Shown here in pieces: positions 37,844 through 46,950 of a stretch of 64,000 bases of DNA (the stretch's first letter is position 1; each line of letters begins with the position of its first letter). The notes below the pieces were generated by a model. That model worked only from the letters and a program-made list of their open reading frames with translations. It did no database searches and was not told where the DNA came from. Both the position numbers and the translations under genes were made by a program. Source of the DNA: Delftia tsuruhatensis NBRC 16741 (lineage in GTDB: Bacteria > Pseudomonadota > Gammaproteobacteria > Burkholderiales > Burkholderiaceae_C); assembly GCF_001571325.1 (NCBI RefSeq), contig NZ_BCTO01000013.1:62001-126000 (forward strand), written 5' to 3'.

Positions 37844-38911
37844 TTGGTTCCTTTGATGCAAGGCTGGGCCCGCGAACTGGGATTTTCCCAAATTGGCGTG
37901 GCTGGCGTGGATTTGTCGTCTGCGGAGCCGGGTTTGATGCAGTGGCTGGCCCAGGGGTTCCATGGCGAGATGGACTATATGCAGGCCCACGGACTGCGCC
38001 GCGCGCGGCCTGCCGAGCTGGTGCCGGGCACCGTGAGCGTGATCACGGCCCGCATGGACTACCTGCCGCGCGACACGCCCGCCGACGCGCCCGGCGCCTG
38101 GCAGGCCATGGAGTGGGAGAGGCTGCAGCGGCCCGCCGAGGGCATCGTCTCCGTCTATGCCCGGGGCCGCGACTACCACAAGGTGCTGCGCAACCGGCTG
38201 CAGAAGCTGGCAGAGCGCATCGCCCAGGAGGTCGGCCCCTTCGGCCACCGCGCCTTCACCGATTCCGCTCCCGTGCTGGAGGCCGAGCTGGCCCGGCGCA
38301 GCGGCCAGGGCTGGCGTGGCAAGCACACGCTGGTGCTCAACCGCGAGGCAGGCTCCATGTTCTTCCTGGGCGAGATCTATGTGGACCTGGCGCTGGCGCC
38401 CACGGCGCCGGTGACCGCGCACTGCGGCAGCTGCGCGGCCTGCATCACGGCCTGCCCCACGGGCGCCATCGTGGCGCCGCACCGGGTGGATGCGCGGCGC
38501 TGCATCTCCTACCTGACCATCGAGCATGCGGGCGCCATTCCCGAGGAGTTGCGGCCGCTGATGGCCAATCGCATCTACGGCTGCGACGACTGCCAGCTGG
38601 CCTGCCCCTGGAACAAGTTTGCCCAGCCCAGCCGCCTGCCTGATTTCGATGCGCGCGAGATCCTGGCTGGCGGGCAGCTGGTGCACTTCTTCGCCTGGGA
38701 CGAGGCGACCTTCCTGCGCCTGACCGAAGGCAGCCCCATCCGGCGCATAGGCCATGCGCGCTGGCTGCGCAACGTGGCCGTGGCGCTGGGAAACGCCTGG
38801 CGTGAAACCGGCGATACGGCACTGCGCCAGGCGCTGGCCAGCCGCGCCGAACATCCCGACGCCATGGTGCGCGAGCATGTGGCCTGGGCACTGTCGCAAA
38901 GATCGGATTGA
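37826..38911 (+). CDS. queG: Epoxyqueuosine reductase QueG
   Basis: A 361-residue cobalamin and iron-sulfur enzyme for the last step of queuosine synthesis in tRNA. Two ferredoxin-type clusters are visible: CGSCAACITACPTGAI and a second with CDDCQLACPWN. DYHKVLRNRL and the YGCDDCQ context match the family, and a HEAT-like tail (residues 300-361) closes the protein. ATG 37826 has GAGGGAG directly upstream; ATG 37856 is a possible later start. It is divergent from tsaE, as in E. coli, with the two starts overlapping if tsaE uses its TTG. Confidence 0.93.
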   Translation: MLCSSQLVPLMQGWARELGFSQIGVAGVDLSSAEPGLMQWLAQGFHGEMDYMQAHGLRRARPAELVPGTVSVITARMDYLPRDTPADAPGAWQAMEWERLQRPAEGIVSVYARGRDYHKVLRNRLQKLAERIAQEVGPFGHRAFTDSAPVLEAELARRSGQGWRGKHTLVLNREAGSMFFLGEIYVDLALAPTAPVTAHCGSCAACITACPTGAIVAPHRVDARRCISYLTIEHAGAIPEELRPLMANRIYGCDDCQLACPWNKFAQPSRLPDFDAREILAGGQLVHFFAWDEATFLRLTEGSPIRRIGHARWLRNVAVALGNAWRETGDTALRQALASRAEHPDAMVREHVAWALSQRSD

Positions 38912-39025
38912 GCTGATAAGCCGGGGCGCTGGTGTGTGAAACAATTGTTGCGCTCAGTCTGAGGGCTCCCCGGCGGCCTGTTGCGGGCCACCGCCCCTGA
39001 GGGCGCGGGGTCTGTGTGACTCAAC

Positions 39026-42000
39026 ATGGTGTTCGATATGCGCGCAAAGCCTTTCCGTCTGCTGAACGCCGAACCTCTCACCCAGACCGCCGTGGCCGTC
39101 TGGGTAGGCCTGTGCTGCGTGCTGCTGGCCACGGTGGCGTACTGGACGGTGCTGGTGGACAGCCATCGCACGCAGCGAAACTTCACCGAAGCCCAGTCCT
39201 GGCTGCGCGTGGGGCAGATGTCGCATGCGGTTTCGGTGCAGGTGCAGACCTTGCTGTCCGGCCTGGACTACACCATGCGCGGCCTGGAGTCCGACTTTGC
39301 CGATGGCGAGGCCGACGTCTTTCAGCATGCCGTGCAGACCACCTTCGATGCCTATCCGGCCGGCACCTTCCTGCAGATCGCCGTGGCCGACGAGAGCGGG
39401 GACATCGTCTACTCCAATCTGCAGCAGGATGCGCAGACCCGGGCCGCCAAGGTCTCGATCCGCGACCGGGAGCATTTCCAGGTCCATGCCAACCGCGAGA
39501 CCATGGGGATGTTCATCGGCCGGCCCGTGCAGGGGCGCGTCTCCCATAAATGGACCATACAGCTGAGCCGCGCGCTGTACCGCCAGGGGCGCTTCTCGGG
39601 CGTGCTGGTGCTGTCGCTGTCGCCCGACTACATCTCGGGGTATTTCCAGTCCATCTTCGATGGCGCCAAGGACGTGATCTTGCTGCTGCGCACCGACGGT
39701 GTCTATCTGGCGCGCTCTCAGGGACAGGACGAGGTGATGGGGCGTTCGGTCTCCGATGTGCGCGTGTCACAGTTCGCGCCGGCCATGGAGCGCGGCACCT
39801 ACGAGGCCGAGTCCTCGGTCGATGGCGTGCTGCGCATGTATGCCTGGAGCAGGGTGGAGGGCTATCCGCTGATCGTCAGCGCAGGGCTGGACAAGAAGGC
39901 CATCTTCGAATCGCTGGAGGAATCGCTGGAGCGCGGCCTGCTGCGCAATGGCATAGGCACGGCGGTGCTGCTGCTGGCCGTACTGCTGACGCTGTGGCTG
40001 GCGCGCCAGCGCCAGCTCAGCGAGCGCATGCGGCTGCAGGGCGAGCGGCGCTTCGCGCGGCTGGCGCAGGAGGTGCCCGGGGGGCTGTTCCAGTTCCGCA
40101 TCGGCGCGGATGGCCAGTTCCAGTTCCCCTTCACCAGCCCGGGGTTCTTCGAGCTGCATGGCGCAAGGGCCGACGCCGTCCGGTTCGCCGACCATGAACT
40201 GCTCAAGCGCGTGCACCCCGAGGATCTGCCCGCCCTGGCGACCTCGGTGCAGGACAGCGTGGGGCGCAAGGATGTCTGGGAGCACAAATACCGCGTCTAC
40301 GGGCCTGGAGGCGAGCTGCGCTGGCTGCACGGCCACGCCCGGCCGCAGCAGGAGGAAGACGGCTCGCTGCTGTGGCATGGCTATGTGCACGACGTCACGC
40401 AGGACCAGGCCATACAGGAATCCATACGCCACAGCGAGGAGCGCCTGCGCCTGACGGTGGGTGCCGTGCGTGACGGCCTGTGGGAGTGGGACTGCCGCAG
40501 CGGCCATGTGGAGTGGGATGCGCGCTGCTACCAGATGCTGGGCTTCGAGCCAGGCCAGTTCCCCATGAACTACGACGCCTTCTGCGCGATGGTCCATCCC
40601 TCGGACAGGGCGCGCGTGCTGGCGCGGCTGCAGCGCCATGCCGAGGCCGGTGCCGACTTCCGTGTGGAGATGCGGCTGCGCGGCTCGGCCGACAGCTGGC
40701 TGTGGGTGGAGTCGCGCGGCGAGATCACCCAGCGCGATGCCGACGGCAAGCCCGTGCGCATGCTGGGCACGCACACCGACATACAGCAGCGCGTGGAGCA
40801 GTCCCGCCTGATCAAGGCCTTGCTGGACCGGGGCAGCGCCCTCATCGTGATGGCCGGTCCCCAGCGCGAAATCCTCTATGCCAACGAGCGCGCGGCGCAG
40901 ACCTTCCAGATCGAGACGGAGCGGCTGCCCGGTGGCGTGAACCTGCGCTCGCTGCATGTCAGCGACGAGAGTTTCGAACGCTTCGGCCAGCTGTACGGGC
41001 AGCTCAACGCACGCGGCACGGTGCGCACGGAATGGATCCTGCGCATGCCGTCGGGCTCGGACCACTGGTTCGACATGCAGGGCTCGCTGCTGGACCCCGA
41101 CGAGGACGATGGCCGCGTCATCTGGACCATGATCGACACCGATGCGCGCCGGCGCGCCGAGACCGCGCTGGCCGAGACCCAGCACCGGCTGGAGGCCATC
41201 ATCGACCGCTTTCCCGCAGGCATCCTGGTCACCGACGCGCAGGCATCCTGGTCACCGACGCGCAGGGCCGCCAGGTGCTGGCGGCCAACCGCATGCTGGC
41301 CGCTGCCCTGCAACTGGACATGGCGCCTGCCGCCCTTGTGGGGCTGGGCATGCCGGCGCTGATCCAGCTGCTGCCGGCGTCGGTGGCGGACGTGCTCAGC
41401 GCAGGGCCCGTGGCCGGCCGCTCCCTGCATGCGCTGCCCGATGGCCACTATGTGGAGATCGAGGGCATGCAGCTGCGCGACGGCGACCGCTCCATCGGCC
41501 ATTGCTGGGTCTTCCACGATGCGACGGAGAGGCAGCAGCGCGAATCCCAGCTGGAAACGCTGGCGCTGACCGATGCGCTGACGGGCATTCCCAACCGCCG
41601 CGCCTTCCTGGAGCGGCTGGCGATGGAGCTGGACCATCTGCGCAGCGGCCTGGTCGCGCATTCCACGCTGATCATGCTGGACATAGACCACTTCAAGCAG
41701 GTGAACGACGGCTACGGCCACGCGGTGGGCGACATCGTGCTCAAGGAACTGCTGGCCTCGGTGGCGCAGGAGATGCGCAGGGAAGACATGGTGGGACGGC
41801 TGGGCGGCGAGGAATTCGCCGTGCTGCTGTCCGACACCAATGCGGAGGTGGGCCTGCGGCGCGCCGAAAGCCTGCGCGAAGCCATTGCCGGGCAGGCCAT
41901 CGATGCGGGCAAGGCCGGAGACCTGCACATCACCATCAGCCTGGGCGTGTACGAGCTGCAGCGCAGCGATGCATCGGCCCAGGGCTGCCTGGAGCGGGCC

Positions 42001-42084
42001 GATGCGGCGCTGTACTACTCCAAGCGCAATGGCCGCAACCAGTCCACGCTGTGGAGCGAGCGGCTGCCAGCCATCGCGCGGTGA
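39026..42084 (+). pseudogene. Multi-PAS sensor diguanylate cyclase, frameshifted by a 23-bp duplication
   Basis: Reading frame 1 runs from 39026 to a stop at 41362; the GGDEF domain continues in another frame to 42084. Removing one copy of a 23-bp tandem duplication (41216-41261) restores a 1011-residue protein. That protein has an N-terminal membrane segment (about 21-44), a periplasmic Cache-like sensor, a second membrane segment (about 305-328), four PAS-like units (about 340-840) and a GGDEF domain. The GGDEF domain has LDIDHFKQVND, active-site GGEEF and an inhibitory RxxD site (RRED) five residues before it. It would make cyclic di-GMP. As written, the enzyme is cut off before its catalytic domain, unless the duplication is reversible or an assembly error. 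Confidence 0.88.
41215..41266 (+). repeat. 23-bp tandem duplication inside the diguanylate cyclase gene
   Basis: Two exact head-to-tail copies (41216-41238, 41239-41261), plus five bases of a third. The unit begins GCAGGCATCCTGG. As 23 is not a multiple of three, the second copy throws the reading frame. Confidence 0.97.
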
Positions 42085-42308
42085 TCCGGGCCGCTTTGGC
42101 GCAACGGCCTAGGAATTCATCCCGGTCGACTGCCGATTTTCAGAATGGTCCAATGGCCTGATGGCGCCGGAGTCCCGAAAATCCAGGGTTCATGCTGCCG
42201 CGTGGCCCTGTCGTCGGTCCGTCTGCCCGAGTCCCCGGGGCGCGATCGACTTCCCCGCACAGCCCCTCACAAAAACAGGCCGCGCGCTGCGCGCCGGGCG
42301 AGGAATGT

Positions 42309-43334
42309 ATGACATACAACCGGTGGTCCACGATGCATGTCGCCCCCCTGGGGCGAGCGCAATTCTGGAGCGATGCCAGCCGTGAGGCGCAGATGCCGCA
42401 CACGCCCCTGGTGGCGCGGCCCGAGCGCTTCGAGGCCGTGCTCACATCGCGTGGCGTGGGCGCGGTGGTGTTCAACCGCATCCAGATGGCGGCGGGCCAC
42501 GGCATGCAGCGCCTGCAGGCGGGTTGCCAGCGCGCGAGCCCGGCCAGCCTGCTGTGCCTGCTCTACCTCAAGGGCCGAGCCCGGGTGTCTGCGCTCGATG
42601 GGCCGGGCGCGGCGGTTGCGGGCGGCGAGTCGCATGCGCAGCCCGGCCAACTGTTCCTGCTGGACGAGCGGTGCGGCTACCGCATCTGGCAGGACGAAGC
42701 CGTGGACCTGCTTGTGCTGGCCGTGCCGCTGGCGCTGATCGATTCGTGCGCAGGCATGGCTTCGCAACTGCTGGCACGCAGCCTGCCTGACTGCGCGTCG
42801 TTGCAGCTGCTCGTCCAGCAGATGCAACTGATCCATGCATGGCAGGCGCCCCTGCCCGAGGGCGAGTCCGCGCAGCTTTCCGATCTGGTCATCAACACCT
42901 TGAAGACCGTGCTGCAGGCCGGGGCCGAAAGGGCTGCAGCCCGGCCTGACGCGCCCATGCACGTGCTGTTGTGCCGGGTGCGCCAATTGATCGCCCGCCA
43001 ATATCCGGACCCGGCGCTGGGGCCGGAGCGCGTGGCATCGAGGCTGGGACTTTCCGTGCGCTCGCTGCAATCGCGGCTGTCGCGCGAAGGCACCAGCCTC
43101 AGCGCCGAACTCATGGACTATCGACTGGAGCGCGCCCATGCGCTGCTGCGCGCAGCGAAGCCGGGAACGCTGGGCGTCACGGAAATCTCGCAGCGCTGCG
43201 GCTTCAACTCGCTCGCGCATTTTTCCCGGCGCTTCAGGGCACGCTACGGCAGCACGCCGCTGGAGCTGCTGCGTGAGCCGGGGGCGGAGGGCATGGGGTC
43301 GTCCACCTGGCACGGGGACGGGGCGGGCACCTAG
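42309..43334 (+). CDS. AraC-family transcriptional regulator
   Basis: A 341-residue regulator. The C-terminal DNA-binding domain (about 235-330) has two helix-turn-helix units: VASRLGLSVRSLQSRLSREG and ITEISQRCGF-type sequence (VTEISQRCGFNS), with the family closing segment FSRRFRARYGSTPLELL. The N-terminal part resembles the AraC-binding-domain-like region of benzoate/alkane-type regulators. ATG 42309 has AGGA about 5 bases upstream. It is convergent with the ureohydrolase gene, and their stop codons overlap in the palindrome CTAG. A role in controlling the ureohydrolase/symporter pair is possible but unproven, as the genes are tail to tail. Confidence 0.87.
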   Translation: MTYNRWSTMHVAPLGRAQFWSDASREAQMPHTPLVARPERFEAVLTSRGVGAVVFNRIQMAAGHGMQRLQAGCQRASPASLLCLLYLKGRARVSALDGPGAAVAGGESHAQPGQLFLLDERCGYRIWQDEAVDLLVLAVPLALIDSCAGMASQLLARSLPDCASLQLLVQQMQLIHAWQAPLPEGESAQLSDLVINTLKTVLQAGAERAAARPDAPMHVLLCRVRQLIARQYPDPALGPERVASRLGLSVRSLQSRLSREGTSLSAELMDYRLERAHALLRAAKPGTLGVTEISQRCGFNSLAHFSRRFRARYGSTPLELLREPGAEGMGSSTWHGDGAGT

Positions 43335-44401
43335 ACAGGGCTTGCGGCGCCTCGGTCGGCGTGGCGTGCGCAGATCAGGCTGAGGATTTCGAACAGCATC
43401 TGCGCGCCCGCATGGGCGGTGTTGGTGGTGGCGTCGTAGGCGGGCGAGACCTCGACCACGTCACCGCCCACGATGTGGATGCCGGCCAGGCCGCGCACCA
43501 TGGCCTGGGCTTCGCGCACCGTCAGGCCTCCCACCTCGGGCGTGCCCGTGCCGGGCGCAAAGGCCGGGTCCAGGCAGTCGACGTCGAAGGAGACGTAGAC
43601 GGGCGCATCGCCCACCACCTCGCGTGCGCGGGCAATGACGCCGTCCACCCCCAGGGCGGGAAGGTCCTCTGCGTGGATCACCGTCATGCCCGACTCATAG
43701 GAAAACTCCCAGAGATATTCGGCCGCACCGCGTATGCCGATCTGTATGGTCCGCGTGGGGTCGAGCACGCCATCCAGCACGGCCTGGCGAAAGGGGCCGC
43801 CGTGGTGGAAGCGGCTGCCGTCGAAGGGGCCGCCAGTATCGCAGTGGGCATCGAAGTGGACCAGGGCCAGTGGCCGGTCGCGGCCCAGCGCGCGCAGTAT
43901 GGGCAGGGTGATGGAGTGGTCTCCGCCTGCAGACAGCGGAATCACGCCGGCCGCATGGATCTTCGCGAAGGCTGACTCTATGTCGCGGTGCGACTGCTCC
44001 AGGCTGTAGCGGCTGGACAGCGGCACGTCGCCGATGTCCGCCACGCGCAGCTCGCGCGTGGGCGCGGATCTGAGTACATGGTTGTAGGGGCCCACGCGCT
44101 CTATCGCGCGCAGCGCCCTGGGCCCGAAGCGGCAGCCGCTGCGGTTGCTGATGCCCAGGTCCATGGGCACGCCGATCAGCGCGGCCTGCAGTTCGCCGAA
44201 GTCCGGGCGGCTCCAGTCCATGGGGTGCATGGGGGTATCCAGCAGCGTGGGAATGCCTGCGTAGGGTGCGCTGCGCGTGCCGCTGGCGTCGATGATGTGG
44301 GCGGCCACGGTGCGGAAATGCGGATCGTGGATGACGGACTCGTTGTCTCCGCCGAAGCGCGCACGCAGCGCCGCCAGCCTGTCTGCAGTAAAGAGGGTCA
44401 T
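43331..44401 (-). CDS. Ureohydrolase (agmatinase / guanidinobutyrase / guanidinopropionase family)
   Basis: A 356-residue manganese-type hydrolase that releases urea from a guanidino compound. All metal ligands are present: SAGGDHS, HFDAHCDTGG and SFDVDCLDPAF, followed by GTGTPEVGGLT. It has about 30-40 more N-terminal residues than E. coli agmatinase. ATG 44399-44401 is the natural start. The gene follows an SSS symporter by 14 bases, so both form an operon for uptake and cleavage of one substrate. The pairing recalls guanidinopropionate or guanidinobutyrate loci of Pseudomonas. Sequence alone does not separate the possible substrates. Confidence 0.9.
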   Translation of the reverse strand: MTLFTADRLAALRARFGGDNESVIHDPHFRTVAAHIIDASGTRSAPYAGIPTLLDTPMHPMDWSRPDFGELQAALIGVPMDLGISNRSGCRFGPRALRAIERVGPYNHVLRSAPTRELRVADIGDVPLSSRYSLEQSHRDIESAFAKIHAAGVIPLSAGGDHSITLPILRALGRDRPLALVHFDAHCDTGGPFDGSRFHHGGPFRQAVLDGVLDPTRTIQIGIRGAAEYLWEFSYESGMTVIHAEDLPALGVDGVIARAREVVGDAPVYVSFDVDCLDPAFAPGTGTPEVGGLTVREAQAMVRGLAGIHIVGGDVVEVSPAYDATTNTAHAGAQMLFEILSLICARHADRGAASPV

Positions 44402-44415
44402 GGGTGTCCCTTGGT

Positions 44416-45804
44416 TCAGGATTGGATGCCCGACAGGGAGCGCTGCTGCGAGCGCTGCGCCAGGCTGATGAGGATGAAACTGGCCGTGCTCATGGCCAGG
44501 CTGGCGTAGATCGGCGTGTTGGCGGCCAATCCGTCGCGGACCATGAAGACCACTGCCGTGGCGCAGCCCAGCAGCATGCTGGCGATGGCGCCCGCCGTGG
44601 TGGCCCGGCGCCAGTAGATGGCGCCGATCAGCGGCACCAGCATGCCGCCCACGAGCAGGTTGTAGGCGGTGGTCAGGGCGTTGAGCACGTCGTCCACCAC
44701 CAGGGCGATGCCGAGCACGGCAAGGCCCACCAGCAGCGTCAGCAGCCGGTGCCAGCGCACATCGGCCAGAGGCTTGCCTTGCCGCAGCAGGGGCACGAGG
44801 TCTTCGGCCAGCACGGTGGAGCCCGCCAGCATGGCCGCGCTGGCGGTGGACATCATGGCGGCCAGCGCGGCAGCGATCACCAGGCCGCGGACGCCGTCCG
44901 GCAGGCTGGCCTGCACGATGGCGGCAAAGGCGTTGTTGGGATTGTCCAGTTCCGGCAGCAGCACCCGCGCCGCCATGCCCACCAGGGCGCCGACCAGCCC
45001 GTAGACCACGCAGTACAGGCCGGCGAGGCTGCCCGCCACGGCGGCCACGCGTTCGCTGCGGGCCGTGAACACGCGCTGCCACACGTCCTGGCCGATCATG
45101 ATTCCGAAGAAATAGATGACGAAGTAGGTGGCGATGGTGTCCCAGCCGATGTATGTGACATCGAAGCTGGACGCAGGCAGCCGTGCAACCAGCTGGTCCC
45201 AGCCGCCCACGCGGTACAGGCAGATGGGCAGCAGGATCAGCATCAGGCCCGCGGTCTTGATCACGAACTGAACGATGTCCGTCAGCGTCAGCGACCACAT
45301 GCCGCCCACGGCCGAGTAGATGACCACGACGCCACCGCCCACCAGGATGGAGATCCACAGAGGCAGGTCGAACAGCACCTGCATCACGGTGCCGATGGCG
45401 ATCACCGACGTGGCCGCCAGCATCAGAGCATAGGCCAGCATCACCAGTGCGCTGGCCTGTTGGGTGCGGGCGCTGTAGCGCCGCTCCAGCACCTGGGTCA
45501 CGGTGCAGATGCGCAGCCTGAGCAGGGGCTTGGCCAGGAACAGGTTCAGCACCAGCAGGCCCGCACCCAGAGCCGCGCACAGCCACAAGCCCGAGATGCC
45601 GTACACGTAGCCCAGGCGTACCGTGCCCACCGTGCTGGCCCCGCCGATCACCGTGGCAGCCATGGTGCCCATGTACAGGCCCGGCCCGAGGTTGCGGCCC
45701 GCCACGAGAAAATCCTCCTGCGTCTTCGCGCGGCGCATGCCGTACCAGCCCAGCAGCAGCATGGCTGCCGCGTAGATCACTACCACCGAGATATCAAGCA
45801 CCAT
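44416..45804 (-). CDS. Sodium:solute symporter (SSS family)
   Basis: A 462-residue inner-membrane symporter with about 13 membrane segments. The N-terminus MVLDISVVVIYAAAMLLLGW and the motif FLVAGRNLGPGLYMGTM match the SSS (PutP/PanF) family, and SAVGGMWSLTLTDIVQ is the conserved mid-protein segment. ATG 45802-45804 has AGGGGAGAG upstream. It is first of a two-gene operon with the ureohydrolase and is divergent from a LysR gene. It probably imports a guanidino compound. Confidence 0.9.
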   Translation of the reverse strand: MVLDISVVVIYAAAMLLLGWYGMRRAKTQEDFLVAGRNLGPGLYMGTMAATVIGGASTVGTVRLGYVYGISGLWLCAALGAGLLVLNLFLAKPLLRLRICTVTQVLERRYSARTQQASALVMLAYALMLAATSVIAIGTVMQVLFDLPLWISILVGGGVVVIYSAVGGMWSLTLTDIVQFVIKTAGLMLILLPICLYRVGGWDQLVARLPASSFDVTYIGWDTIATYFVIYFFGIMIGQDVWQRVFTARSERVAAVAGSLAGLYCVVYGLVGALVGMAARVLLPELDNPNNAFAAIVQASLPDGVRGLVIAAALAAMMSTASAAMLAGSTVLAEDLVPLLRQGKPLADVRWHRLLTLLVGLAVLGIALVVDDVLNALTTAYNLLVGGMLVPLIGAIYWRRATTAGAIASMLLGCATAVVFMVRDGLAANTPIYASLAMSTASFILISLAQRSQQRSLSGIQS

Positions 45805-45996
45805 GGTCTCTCTCCCCTTTTGTTCCGACCCCGTGTGCAGGGTCCTTCTGAAACAGCGGTATTCACGCAAGTGAATGTCACGGACCGCCCCTCTTGTTCT
45901 GCGCTGGCGGCGTGCTCCGGTGAACCGAAGCGCGCCGCAACAGCCGTGAATGCTAGACAGCAGCCGGGCTTGCATCCATTTCAAGTTCCATCTACA

Positions 45997-46016
45997 AACA
46001 TCGATGAACATCGATC
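45997..46016. promoter_or_regulatory. Direct repeat in the symporter/LysR divergent promoter
   Basis: AACATCGATG is immediately followed by AACATCGATC. Each unit carries the palindrome ATCGAT, one helical turn apart. It lies 20 bases before the LysR ATG within the 231-base divergent region. It is a plausible binding site of that regulator. Confidence 0.5.
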
Positions 46017-46035
46017 TTTGCTGAGTGAAAACCCC

Positions 46036-46929
46036 ATGCTCCATACCGTTTCAGATCTCGACCTGCGGCTGCTGCGCGTTTTTCTGGCCATCGTCGACGC
46101 GGGCGGTGTATCGGCTGCGCAGGCCATTCTTGGCGTGGGGCAGTCCACGCTCAGCAGCCAGCTGTCCACGCTGGAGACACGCCTGGGGTTCAGCCTGTGC
46201 GAGCGCGGGCGCGGCGGCTTTCGCCTGACGGCCAAGGGCCGGCGCTTCGTCGACCTGGCCCGCGCTGCGCTGCAGGGCCTGGAAGGATTCAGCGCGCAGG
46301 CGCGCAACATGCACAGGCAACTGGTCGGCAGCCTGGCCATCGGCCTGATCGGCAATGCACCCACGGAATACAACGCGTTGATGGGGCGGGCCATACAGCG
46401 CTTTCGCCAGCGCGACGAGGCCGTGCGCCTGTCTGTGCTGGTGCGCGGGCCGCGCGAGCTGGAGGAAATGCTGCTGCGCGATGAGCTGCAGGTCGCCGTG
46501 GGCTATTTCCTGCACCGCGCCCCGGCGCTGGAATACACGCGGCTGTTCAGCGAAAGGCAGGTGGCCTATTGCAGCGCCAGCCATCCCTTTGCCGCGCGCG
46601 CGGGCCGCATCGGCGCGCAGGAGGCGGGCGAAGCCGACTGGACCTGGCGCACCTATCCACTGCCGCAGGCACCGCTGACGGGGCGCCCGCGCCATGTCAC
46701 CTCGGAGGCGGACAACATGGAGGCGGCCGCCATCCTCATCCTGTCAGGCGCCCACCTGGGCTACCTGCCAGAACATTACGCAGCGCCCTATGTGGCTGCC
46801 GGCCTGCTGCATGCGCTGGACGAATCCCTCTTCAGCTATGACGTGGACATCACCATGGTGGCCAGGAAGCGCGCACGCCAGGACGACATCACGGCCGCCT
46901 TCACGGACGACATGCGTGCCGTGCTGTAG
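46036..46929 (+). CDS. LysR-family regulator beside the ureohydrolase operon
   Basis: A 297-residue transcription factor. The DNA-binding part (about residues 5-65) includes LRLLRVFLAIVDAGGVSAAQ and QSTLSSQLSTLETRLG; the effector domain follows. It is divergent from the symporter-ureohydrolase operon and so is its likely regulator, recalling the LysR-type GbuR beside gbuA in Pseudomonas. ATG 46036 is used; its ribosome site is weak, and the upstream direct repeat at 45997-46016 may mean autoregulation. It is convergent with the AEC permease, with a 21-base gap. Confidence 0.88.
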   Translation: MLHTVSDLDLRLLRVFLAIVDAGGVSAAQAILGVGQSTLSSQLSTLETRLGFSLCERGRGGFRLTAKGRRFVDLARAALQGLEGFSAQARNMHRQLVGSLAIGLIGNAPTEYNALMGRAIQRFRQRDEAVRLSVLVRGPRELEEMLLRDELQVAVGYFLHRAPALEYTRLFSERQVAYCSASHPFAARAGRIGAQEAGEADWTWRTYPLPQAPLTGRPRHVTSEADNMEAAAILILSGAHLGYLPEHYAAPYVAAGLLHALDESLFSYDVDITMVARKRARQDDITAAFTDDMRAVL

Positions 46930-46950
46930 GGGCGCCGCGGCACAGCGGCA

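Noticed and set aside
44404-46035. Upstream extension of the LysR reading frame across the symporter gene
   Set aside because: His/Gln-rich antisense of the symporter; the LysR protein begins normally at 46036.
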